From assembly GCF_000143415.4 (NCBI RefSeq), contig NW_003314270.1, positions 2,961,823 to 3,025,822 of the forward strand: 64,000 bases of DNA, given 5' to 3'. The notes beneath the pieces were generated by a model, which saw only the letters and a program-made list of their open reading frames with translations, was not told the DNA's origin and searched no databases. A program made the position numbers and the translations under genes. The DNA comes from Selaginella moellendorffii (Eukaryota > Streptophyta > Lycopodiopsida > Selaginellales > Selaginellaceae). This document shows positions 47,650 to 57,268 of this stretch, in pieces; within the stretch, counting starts at the first letter, position 1, and every line of letters starts with the position of its first letter.

Positions 47650-49473
47650 CTACCCATCTCTGGCAGTGATGGAGATTTGCGAAGAGCACGCATTGGAAAG
47701 CAACATAAACGCGGAGGAGTTCCCTGGATCGAGCTTCATCACATTCTTGGCAGCTCGAGCGCCCCTCTCGACGTCGCCATGAACCCTACACGCGCCCAGC
47801 AGCGCCGCCCACGCCACCGCCCCGGGCAAGTAGGGCATCGATTCCACAAGCTCCTCCGCGTCGTCCAGCAATCGCCTGTTGGATCGCCCCAGCAAATCCA
47901 CAATGCAGCAGTAGTGATCGTGCTCTGGCGCGATCCCATAGACGCTGCTCATCGCCAGGAAGCAATCCCTGCCCTCTTCCACCATCCCAGCGTGGCTACA
48001 TCCGTGGAGGATCACCAAGAATGTGATCGAGTTTGGGCGAATTCCATCCAAATCCATGGACCGCAGCAGCACTAGAGCTTGCTTGCATTCGCCCTTGTGG
48101 CAGTTCGCCTGGATCATCAGCGTCCACGCGATCTCGTCCTGGTGTGACACCGATTGGAAGAGCTCGCCCGCGCGAACCACATCCCCATTCAAGGCATACG
48201 CCGCGAGCATCATCGTCCACGACGTGGGATTGCGCTCTAGCATCGAATCAAACGCTTCTCTAGCTCGGATGAGATCGTTCTTGTGAATGTAAGCCAGCAA
48301 GATGGCGTTCCATGAACCAATGTTTCGATGTGGTATCCGATCGAACAAGATCTTAGCTTCTTCCAGATGCCCAAGCAGGGCATACGCTGCGAGCATCGTG
48401 TTCCACAGAACAAGATCGTGGCCCCCCTTGCTAGCGAGCATCATCGTTCTAGCGCGATCGATATGCCCGTTTAGAGCATAGGCCTGGATCAAGCTCGTCC
48501 TTGACACCACGTCGTGCTCGCCCATTCCATCGAAAACACGCTGCGCTTGCTCCAGATCGCGCCCCTGCGCGAATGCCGTGATCATGCTCGTGCACGACTG
48601 GAGATTGTGCTGCGGCATTCGATCGAACGCCCTCCTCGCCTGTTCCAGATCTTGATCCAGCGCATGCGCCTGGATCAAAGCCCCCCACGGGAAAACATCC
48701 CTCTCCGGCATCGCGTCGAACAGACTCTTGGCGGATTCCACTCGCCCGGCCTCGCCGCACAGCCCGATCATCGCGGCCCAGGGGATTCCATCCCACGCCG
48801 GCATTCTCGCGAACAATCCCATGGCAGCATCGAGAAGGAAGCTTGGATTTCCAGCGTGAACCAGCGCCAGCAGCATGCTCGTCCATGCCGCCAGATCCCG
48901 CCGCTCCAGCCCCTCGAAGATCTCCCTCGCCTCGCGGCACCGCCCCAGCTGCCCTAGCGCGTGGATCGCGCACAGCCCGGAGACACGATCCCTCTCTGGA
49001 GCTCTATCAAGCGTGTTCTTGGCCTCGGCAAAATGCCCATACTGCGAATATGCGCTGGCCATGGCGTTCCACGACACGGCCGTACGCTGCGGCATCCGGG
49101 CAAAGACCGCCGCGGCGCCCGCGGCTGTACCGCGCGGCATGGAAAATGCCGCCGACAGCATGGTATTCCACGTCAGCACGTTGCGCCGCGGCATGGCGTC
49201 GAAGTGGGATTTTGCGTCCTCGAGATGCCCGTTCTGGGCATATGCCGTGAGCATGACGTTCCAGGTGACCACGTTGGACTGCGGCGCTACCGCGGCGAAG
49301 ACGCGGCGGGCCTCGTCCACGCCCCCGCATTTGCCGTACATGTCGATGAGGAGGTTGAGGAAGTAGCGGCTGTTGGTGGCGACGATCTGGGCGTGGAGTT
49401 TGCGGGCCTGGCGTAAGTCCCTGGATCTAATGCAGCGCTTGACGAGCTGCGATAGTAGTGGTTCCTTCTCCAT
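47650..49473 (-). CDS. pentatricopeptide repeat (PPR) protein, PLS type, short C-terminus
   Basis: Single-exon gene of 607 residues on the minus strand. PPR proteins bind organellar RNA for editing, splicing or stability. It opens LLSQLVKRCIRSRDLRQARK and is built of about 15 or more repeats, e.g. NVVTWNVMLTAYAQNGHLED, NVLTWNTMLSAAFSM, DVVSRTSLIQAYALNGHIDR, NIGSWNAILLAYIHKNDLIR, NPTSWTMMLAAYALNGDVVR, many of them short S-type. The C-terminal part reaches the E1 motif (GAVAWAALLGACRVHGDVER, KLDPGNSSAFMLLSNACSSQ) and then stops after ISITARDG, so E2 and DYW domains are missing. No clear organelle leader is seen; the N-terminus goes straight into the repeats. The minisatellite follows the stop immediately. 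Confidence 0.88.
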   Translation of the reverse strand: MEKEPLLSQLVKRCIRSRDLRQARKLHAQIVATNSRYFLNLLIDMYGKCGGVDEARRVFAAVAPQSNVVTWNVMLTAYAQNGHLEDAKSHFDAMPRRNVLTWNTMLSAAFSMPRGTAAGAAAVFARMPQRTAVSWNAMASAYSQYGHFAEAKNTLDRAPERDRVSGLCAIHALGQLGRCREAREIFEGLERRDLAAWTSMLLALVHAGNPSFLLDAAMGLFARMPAWDGIPWAAMIGLCGEAGRVESAKSLFDAMPERDVFPWGALIQAHALDQDLEQARRAFDRMPQHNLQSCTSMITAFAQGRDLEQAQRVFDGMGEHDVVSRTSLIQAYALNGHIDRARTMMLASKGGHDLVLWNTMLAAYALLGHLEEAKILFDRIPHRNIGSWNAILLAYIHKNDLIRAREAFDSMLERNPTSWTMMLAAYALNGDVVRAGELFQSVSHQDEIAWTLMIQANCHKGECKQALVLLRSMDLDGIRPNSITFLVILHGCSHAGMVEEGRDCFLAMSSVYGIAPEHDHYCCIVDLLGRSNRRLLDDAEELVESMPYLPGAVAWAALLGACRVHGDVERGARAAKNVMKLDPGNSSAFMLLSNACSSQISITARDG

Positions 49474-49589
49474 CCATGCTTGGCTTTATTTTGATTTCGA
49501 TTCTTCTCTTTGGAGCGAACAAGGATCTAGGAAGGAATTCTTGTTAGAATGCTGGAAGAATTTACACGCTACCTAGAAGAGAGAACTGC

Positions 49590-50487
49590 TTAGACGCTCT
49601 TGTGTTTCTTCCTTATGGATGCCATCATCTTTGCTTCTCGGCTGTGAAGAAAAGAAGGAAAGAAAATGGTGACGCTATGAATAAGCGAACAAGCCTTTAC
49701 CTGGCGGCGTGCTCTACTCGAGCCTTTCTCATGAGGCGGCCTTTAACATTGCTGAAAGCGCCAGAAGATCCACCACCTGGAGTGAGACGAAAATAATCGC
49801 CACGATCAGAGACGTTTCTTGACAAGATCTTTCGGTCTACTCACTGCCAAAGCTTCTCTTCGGCTCCGGTGGAGATTTGTAGCATCGCTTGAGCTGCCTG
49901 CTTTGTTTCTCTGGATAGACACGAGCAGCATCGAGTAAATCAGGAAAACTCAAAGACGAAGAACAAGTTACTGGATTCTTCTTCCATGTGTAACCGTTGG
50001 AGCAACTCCACGCCTTTTTGCTGCTTCTCTTCGCGATGCTTGAGCTTCGCCTGACCAACAAGAAAATAAAAGGAGGAGAAAAAAACCAAAACCAAGAGAA
50101 GTGAGAGATGGTATCACCACAGGCCAGAGATTACCTCGTACAAATCCCTCCACTTAAACTGGCTCTTGGAGGCATGCTTCAATTTGGACTCCACAAGCTC
50201 CAAGCTATGCGGGCCAAAATCACGGCCGTAGCATTTCTTCCACAGCTCGTTCGTCACGGGTGCCAAATCCCTATCCTGTGAGGAGGAGCCAGGAATCGCA
50301 TCGCTGGAAGCAAATCCTCACTGACCTTGCTACAATTCTCGATGTGCCGCAGCTGGTCCGTCGTGCAATGCGGCAGGATGATGCGCAGGAGATCCAGATC
50401 CGTGTCGCCGACATCGCCAAACCTGTGGAGATTATCGATGGCGGTGTGGATGCAAAGCTCTTGCAGCGATGGAGCTCGCGCTCCCAT
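49590..50487 (-). CDS. ELOA: Elongin A (RNA polymerase II elongation factor subunit)
   Basis: Nuclear protein of the Elongin complex, which stimulates Pol II elongation and can act in a Cullin ubiquitin ligase. The ATG at 50487 gives MGARAPSLQELCIHTAIDNL, then HRFGDVGDTDLDLLRIILPH and CTTDQLRHIENCSK (elongin BC-box-like N-terminal region), and the next exon DRDLAPVTNELWKKCYGRDF, SQFKWRDLYEAKLKHREEK. Further exons give KQAAQAMLQISTGAEEKLWQ and KGRLMRKARVEHAAR, and the last short exon REAKMMASIRKKHKSV with TAA at 49590-49592. It is much shorter than animal Elongin A (about 230 residues), as usual in plants, which keep only the conserved core. The start is 138 bases from the divergent dymeclin gene. 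Confidence 0.85.
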
Positions 50488-50625
50488 CCCCGCGAGGAAG
50501 AAGAAGAGGAAACCCTCTTCCCTCTTGTGTGGCACAAAAAAAATATTTTAGGGCTAACTAACGTGCTCTCACGGAAATATTTCTAGGGCGCGTAGATCTG
50601 AGCTGGGGAGCTCGAGAGCTCGGCG
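50488..50625. promoter_or_regulatory. 138-base bidirectional promoter (ELOA / DYM)
   Basis: Only 138 bases separate the two divergent start codons, so the genes must share promoter sequence. It holds AATATTTT and AAATATTT as an AT-rich inverted pair (about 50541-50582) and a GAGCTCGAGAGCTC palindrome-like stretch. Confidence 0.6.
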
Positions 50626-53600
50626 ATGGGGGGGACAGCATCGACGCCGCGGCCGGATGCGCGGCCGGAAGAACACCGCGATTATCTTCTCGGGGCGATG
50701 GTAGGCGGCCGAATTTACGATCTAAGCTCCAGCTTTTGGGAGAAGCTGTTGCTGCTGCCTCCGGCATTCGAATGGTCCGTGGAGCGAGTGAATGAAGCTG
50801 GCGCTCTACTCGGTAAGCACCGATTCTTCCTTCGCGGATCGGCTGCTGAGGCAAAACATTTCTCGCGATTGTCTCTTTCAGCTCAGAACAATCTCCAGAC
50901 TCGGCATTTCCCCAAATTGCTCGTCCATCTCGTGTGGAGCATCCAAGAGGTGACTGCCTCGCCGGGATCCAAATCCTCGGCCGTGAAAGTCATCAATGCG
51001 ACGTACTTCTCTCGGGTGTTTCTCAAGTACTTAATCGAGAATTCTTCCTCGTCTTTCTCGAGCCATCTCGTTCTACACATCAGTGATCACGACGCAGGGA
51101 TCTCAAAGCTACCCGAAGGTATGCATGGCTCGCTCTTTTCTCTTCTTTTTTCCTTGATATGGATCTCTAAAGTTGACTTTAACCAGCAGGCGATCTAAAT
51201 GTTCCCAGCCTAGTGCTGCATGGATTGCTGACTTTCATCGGTGCCTCGGATATAAAGTACGTAGTGTGATGCTTAGATCTCAAGTAACTTCCACGGATGT
51301 GTTACCTCATTTTTTCTTTGTGTAAGTCCTTACACGTACATGCTACACCTCGAGCTTGTGAACTTGCTTCTCGTCATGATGTCGACACAGCTTTATTCGC
51401 CTATGAGCGCAGGCTTTCATCCATTTCTAGATGCCGCTATTGCACAGGTCAATAATGTTCTTTAACATGTTCTTTAACATCCAGAGTTTTCACATATGGA
51501 AAATGTACAGGAAAGCTATGTTGTTGGTCCTTTCATTCGCAAGCTGCTCCTTTCGTTTATTGCAAGAACTCCTTTGCCATCAGAAGCTGCGTACTACGGG
51601 ACGCAGGACAAAGAAACGGGTGTTATACGGAAAATGAGCTCAGCAGCTGGTAAGAAGATGAAAAGCCGAAGCGCGATTTATGCTCTTTTTTCGTTCTTCC
51701 AGCGACGGTGTTTATGCTGCCGTACTACACCTACACGTATTTGCTGAGCCCCGGGAGTGACCGCTTTTCCAAATTCCCGTTGGCGGATAACAGTTTGCTT
51801 CTGCTTTTGGTTCTTGTTCACTATGGAAAGAGAACCCATGTTACTCCTCTGGACAATGATGTAGAACCTTGTACCGAAAACTTGGCGGTGGGTCTGCACA
51901 ACCCTTTTCGTCGAGCACTATCATCCTCAAGAGATACAGACTGTACGTGGAAACTATGCTTTAGTTTTCATTTGTGTGTGTCCGTTTTTTTTCTAATTAT
52001 ATGTATGCTGCTACAGTTGACATCGCAGACATCGAGCAAGCTGGGCAGGGAGTTCGAATTCCGTTTGCGGCCTTGTTTGATAGGCTTGGACCGTATGTAG
52101 TGCGATTGGTTGCTTGAGTAGACATTGATGTTGTTTTTTTGTTTCCAGGGGCCTCACCGAAGACGCAACTATTTTGCTCCTTTACTCGCTTGTCCATGGG
52201 AATCCGGCATTCTTGGAGTACGTGCTAGTGCGAACTGATTTAGACACTCTGGTACGCCTTGGCTTTGTGGCGTCTTTTCTTCGTTCTAATGCACAGTATG
52301 CACAACAGATTATGCCGGTGCTAGAGATGCTTTATGATGTACAGAAACGAACTCCAAATCAAATATACATGCTCCTGGTTATCTTTCTTATACTTAGCCA
52401 GGATTCGACGTTCAACGCAAGCATACACAAGCTGGCACGTACATGTCCTCCAAAGTTTCATGTGATTGACTCCAGTCTTACAGATATTACCAGGGGTTTC
52501 TTGGTATAAAGAGCGTCTTCTTCCAGGGATTTCTCTGGGATCGTTGATGGTTGTCATTCTTATCAGAACAGTGAAGTTCAACCTGTCCAAGCTTCGAGTA
52601 AGCTAGTGCTTTTTCTTTAGAGGCCTCAACGATTGTGACGTCTCTCTCTTGCAGGATCTATTTCTTCACACAAACTGTCTTGCCATTTTGGCGAACATGG
52701 CCCCACACATGCATCAGCTCAATGCTTATGCGTCTCAAAGGCTCGTGAGCCTTTTCGACATGCTCGCACGAAAGTAAGTGTCGTAATCAAACTTCCTTTC
52801 ACTCAAAGCTTTTCTCCTTGATACAGATACAAGAAGGTTGTGGATGCCAATATCAACGTCAAGGTTGCGGTTGCGAAGCTCGGTCAGGTGGAAGGCTTTG
52901 AGGCTTCAGAGGATATGGTGAGCAATCATTAGGTTCCTCTGAAGGTTGGGTAATGATGGATTGATTACAGAGGTTTCAATAATGCAAGTTTTCTTGCAGC
53001 CAACAGAGCTACATATCTACACTGATTTTTTGCGCATTGTTCTGGAAATCATTAACGCGATCCTAACGTACGCTCTTCCTAGAAATCCGGAGGTGAGCAT
53101 TCTCTTTGTAGCGAGCTTCTTATCCTAAGCTTTCGTTTTCAGGTTGTGTATGCGCTTTTGCACAGACAAGAGTTGTTTCAACCGTTTAAGGAGCATCCTC
53201 GTTTCTATGAGCTTCTGGAGAACATATTCAATGTGAGTTTCTGGTTGAATTGCTCTCCAATGCTCTGACGTTTTCATGCGGCGATGCATAGGTTCTAGAC
53301 TTTTTCAACGTCCGCATGGATGATCAGCAGTCAAATGCGGAGTGGTCCGTCGAGAAAGTCTTGCAAATAGTAATCGCAAACGCAAGATCCTGGCGAGGTG
53401 AAGGAATGAAGGTAGCTTACCACTTTACTGCTTTTAACAAGGCCTGTATTGGTAACTCTTTTCTTTGCTCAGATCTTCACACAGTTGCGATTTACATACG
53501 AAGAAGAGCTCCACCCAGAGGAATTTTTTGTGCCATACATTTGGCAGCTAGTAGTAGACCAAAGGTACGGTAATACCTCGCATTCATAGTAATAAAAGTA

Positions 53601-53801
53601 ACGCTTGTTTCCTTCCAGAAATATAGATTGGAACCTCGACATGATCTCTTTGTTTCCAGCCAGATCACAAGTAGAAGTGCGTAAACTTTCCATCTTCGAG
53701 CAATCCTCTGCTAACGCCAAGTCTTTTCTTCTTGCAGCTTGGAGACGGCCATGTTGATAAACAGCTACAAGATATTCCTGTTTCAACCAATCCTGTTTGA
53801 T
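50626..53801 (+). CDS. DYM: dymeclin
   Basis: Golgi-associated peripheral membrane protein of the DYM family, involved in Golgi organisation and secretory traffic. About 18 short exons. It opens [20 protein letters not shown], where the Gly-2 could be myristoylated as in animal dymeclin. Recognisable text: [154 protein letters not shown] near the end, and the tail [10 protein letters not shown]. All of these match the family along its whole length, so the gene looks complete. One exon ends in VDQR and continues with the NIDWNLD exon. It is convergent with TOC75. Confidence 0.9.
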
Positions 53802-53901
53802 TTGCTTGTCCAAACTTCCGGGGTGATGTATAAGCTTTTAGAAGAGAGAATCTAAAGAATAATAAAGAAAGAGAAGAACAAAAATATCCCTCGCACTCAA
53901 A

Positions 53902-56736
53902 TCAAAATCGTTCTCCAAATCTAACATACAATGCTCCAGAACCCGCATTACAGTCTCTGGCGTACTCCGCTCTCACGAGTCCCAGCTTCACTCCAACTCC
54001 GTACGAGCCTCCGTGACCAACGCGCCTGAAAAACTCGGTGGGATTTCCTCGCACGTCTTTGGAGCTGCCGAGGTCTGTTCCGTACTCCACAAAACCGTAA
54101 CAATGCGTGTTCTTTACAGGGACTCGCAACTCAGCCGCAGTCTGGCAGGAAAGAAGGGAAAAAATGGATCCACAGGACAAGAAAGAAGGAAGAAAACTAT
54201 ACCTCGAGGATGTTTCTGCAAGCTGCAAGCTCCCCTAGATTATAGCCGCGAACGGAGTAAGGTCCTCCCAGAGTGAACGCATCGTAGCTTGGAAGATCGC
54301 CAATGCAGCCTCCGTAGTGACCGTGGATCACCAGAACCGGAGGTGGCTGCTCGCCGTGTCTATCTTCGGGCCTCAGTTGTATAAACCGAGTCAATGTAAG
54401 TTGGTGTCGATTGAAAAATGGAAACCTGGAGCCGACTCCCAGTCCTTGATCGAGCTGTTACCATCATACCAGGAAGCAGTGAGAATGAGAGCTAATTGAC
54501 CATACACTTCTTACCTGGAAGATGTTCCTCGAGCCAATGGGTGTTCCATTTACGAACTTTGTGTTGTCGTGTGTGAGATTGGCCTGGAAAAATCCCACCC
54601 GGTCAGTCCCGGTGTCGCTGTGAGTAGTCGGGGGACCGTCCATGCTCAAGGCCCCGCTTGGAAGCACGCGAGCCCCGTTAGTGCAAATGGCACTGTTCTC
54701 GTCGCGCGTTGTGACTTCCTCCATGACAAATCCATACGTCAGCTTGCTCTGCCTGGTGAAGTTCTGGACGAGATAAACAGTGAGTATATAACAAGCCAAG
54801 CAAAGCTTAACAATTACCTCAGTTATACCGGCTTTAAATCCAGCTCGATCGACCCATATACCAGGCACGTCTTCCAAACCGGGACCTCCAGTAAACACAG
54901 CACTGACTTTGCGACTGTTAAAACAGCTAGCCTTGAGCGTACGCTCCCTGGGATCGGTCACACCGTCGAGATACGGGTGCACGTATTCCATCTTGAATCC
55001 TAAGTCATCCTACAAATCCACATTGCGGTGCGTAAATATCGAAAAGATCTGAGAGGGAAGTACCGGACCTGGGGATTGAAGAGATTATTCGACGTGACAG
55101 TACAAATCAATGTGCGGTTCAAGCCTTTGATATTCCGATGCTCAAAGGTTACGTTACCACCTGGCTGGATCGAGGCCTGTATCAACAAAAACGCATAAGC
55201 AGTGAAGATCATTTGGATATAAAGTGACTCACCAGTGTTGGACGTCCAGAATTCCCTGGCACTATGCTCCACTCGGTGCTGATCTCAGCAGTTTTCTGCT
55301 CGAGCTCCTTCAACTTCACTTCCACTATAATACCTCCCTCGATCTCTTCATCCGGCCTTGGATTGACTTCAATGTTAGAAAAGAGAGAAAGATTGTTAAT
55401 GTTGCGCAAAGCTTTCTTGCCCGCTTCAATGTTGAAGATCTTCCCGGAGCTAAGCTGCATCCAGCAAAACAACAAATGAGAACCACCGGAGAAAATAAAC
55501 AAGCAATACCTGTGAAGGAAGCTCCCTCTCTATGATAGGGACTTGAGTGTTCCCTTCAACTGGAAGCCCCATCTTGTCCTGGAACATTATTTGCACGTCT
55601 GTGATGTCCCCTTCCACTACTTCACAGACTATTTCGTTCGTATTGAGGTTTCCGAAGTTGACGACTTGAGCGCACGCATAGCCTTCATCGTGATACCACT
55701 TCTGTATTCTCTCCCGGATTCTCTGCAGCATTCTCGCAGTAACACGAGACTCGGCAGACAGCCAGCCCGAAATTTCCTGCTCGATCCTTCTCGGTAGCAT
55801 GCACTTCCTGGCTTTCCTCACCCGCTTCTTGTACTCTTCTTCTTGCTTCCCAAGATATTCCTGCTGCTGCTTCTCGGTCATGCTGTTAAAATCGGGTTGC
55901 TTGGTCTGAGCCAACAGCCCAACGTTGATACACCGCACACTTTTCGCCGCTTGCCACTGGCTCTCGACAAAGTTGATGTTGATCTTTATAGTCCCATCAG
56001 CCTGAGTGACGCCTTCCATCTCCACGGTCTGGAACATGCCACAGTTGACGAGGTTCTCCAGCTCCGACTCAAGCTGGTCTTTCGTGAAAACCCCACCATT
56101 CCGGAGCGTGACAAGCTCGAAAAATGGATCCTTGCCATCGACGGCCTTTTTGCTGCGCTGATCCACGAGATCGACGCCGGAAAGCTTGTACTTCTTGTTG
56201 GGGCTGAGCCGGCTTACCGGTGCCGTGAGGCCGACTTTAGCACCGTGAGGATCCCAATCTCCACTGTTTTTATCGTCGGCCCTGGCACCACTGCCCCCAA
56301 TCGCCGCGCACAGAAGCTCCCACAGCCAATTTCCACCACCAGGTCCTCCTCCAAAGCCTCCGCCACCACCGCCGCCGCCGCCGCCGCCTCCTCCACCACC
56401 TCCACCGAAGCCTCCAAATTCACCACCACCACCACCCAGCAAGATCATAGCATTGGCTCCCAAAGCTAGAGAGGCCAAAGCTACATTTTTCTTAAATCCA
56501 CCATTGCCGGGCTCTAGCTTTCTGGATTTTCTCCTACTGCTGCTACTCTTACCCGAGGAGGCTGAGGACGAGGAAGGAGGAGGCTTGGTAAAGCGAAGCC
56601 ACGGGGCGAAGGCCCTGGTTTTGATGGAAATCCCCCCCTTTCGCTGCTGCTGCCAGGATGGAAACGAGGACGAGCAGGCGATCGATTCGACGGCTCGGTG
56701 ATGCCCCGCGAGGCCGGAGACCATGGCGCAAGGCAT
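53902..56736 (-). CDS. TOC75: TOC75 protein-import channel of the chloroplast outer envelope
   Basis: Omp85-family beta-barrel that forms the outer-envelope protein-import pore. Minus strand, several exons; exon 1 is long (56736 to about 55511). The N-terminus is a Ser/Arg-rich transit sequence (MPCAMVSGLAGHHRAVESIA ... SSGKSSSSRRKSRKL) followed by a hydrophobic stretch (VALASLALGANAMILL) and a polyglycine tract of about 17 uninterrupted Gly inside a larger Gly-rich block, the known envelope-retention signal of TOC75. POTRA repeats follow (DPFFELVTLRNGGVFTKDQL, ESELENLVNCGMFQTVEMEG, NTNEIVCEVVEGDITDVQIM), then the barrel (GYNLGELAACRNILE, VEYGTDLGSSKDVRGNP, ALYVRFGERF). The start is the first in-frame ATG. 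A truncated second copy lies at 60.1-62.4 kb. Confidence 0.93.
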
Positions 56737-56834
56737 GGCGGCCACGAATCCACTCTCCGCCGCTGTCGCGAACTAATGGATCATCGCCTAAACCCTACCT
56801 CGCGCTCTCTGAGATATTTCGATCCTCGCCCAGC

Positions 56835-56843
56835 AAACCCTAA
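56835..56843. promoter_or_regulatory. telo box upstream of TOC75
   Basis: AAACCCTAA about 99 bases before the TOC75 start codon; a second related word (TAAACCCTA) lies near 56789. Confidence 0.45.
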
Positions 56844-56877
56844 ACCTCCATTGGTGAAAACAAAAAATACATATCAG

Positions 56878-56883
56878 AAAAAA
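56878..56883 (-). terminator. Pol III terminator of tRNA-Thr
   Basis: Six T residues on the minus strand, 13 bases after the tRNA 3' end. Confidence 0.7.
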
Positions 56884-56896
56884 TGACTTAATTTAA

Positions 56897-56970
56897 TGCT
56901 TTCACTGAGAGTTGAACTCAGGACCTCCCGCTTACTAAACGGGTGCTCTGACCAACTGAGCTATGAGAGC
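56897..56970 (-). tRNA. tRNA-Thr (anticodon AGT) with one acceptor mismatch
   Basis: Minus strand, 74 bases with discriminator A. D arm, anticodon stem CCCGT/GCGGG around loop TTAGTAA (anticodon AGT), variable loop and T arm (CTGAGTTCAACTCTCAG) are intact. In the acceptor stem GCTCTCA faces TGAAAGC, leaving a C-A mismatch at pair 4. The broken copy at 62.5 kb still has the pairing base (GCTTTCA), so the change is probably new in this copy. A Pol III T6 signal follows. Confidence 0.88.
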
Positions 56971-57268
56971 AAATTTGAAATTTGGACTCAGATCACATAA
57001 AATACAAGATAATTTATTCACTTTGAATGACTATGTTGAGTTTTGAGATCATGAGCTAAAAAGTCGTCCAGTCTCTAGGAGAAGGGTCTCCCGAGCTAAA
57101 AACTGGTCCAGTCTTCCAAAGAAAAGTCTCCACAAGTGGTGCAATCTTGAAGCACTTGTTTTTGGAGGTAATTTTCTGCTTCAAATATGCGGCTCCATTT
57201 GTATGACTTTCAGTCCTCATCCCACCACAACTTTTGTATTACATAATAAGTTTATATTATTTCAAACA

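Noticed and set aside
55843-56469. 208-codon plus-strand frame opposite TOC75, and 61607-62200 opposite the dead copy
   Set aside because: Antisense to POTRA and polyGly coding; the long Pro run is simply the complement of the Gly codons.
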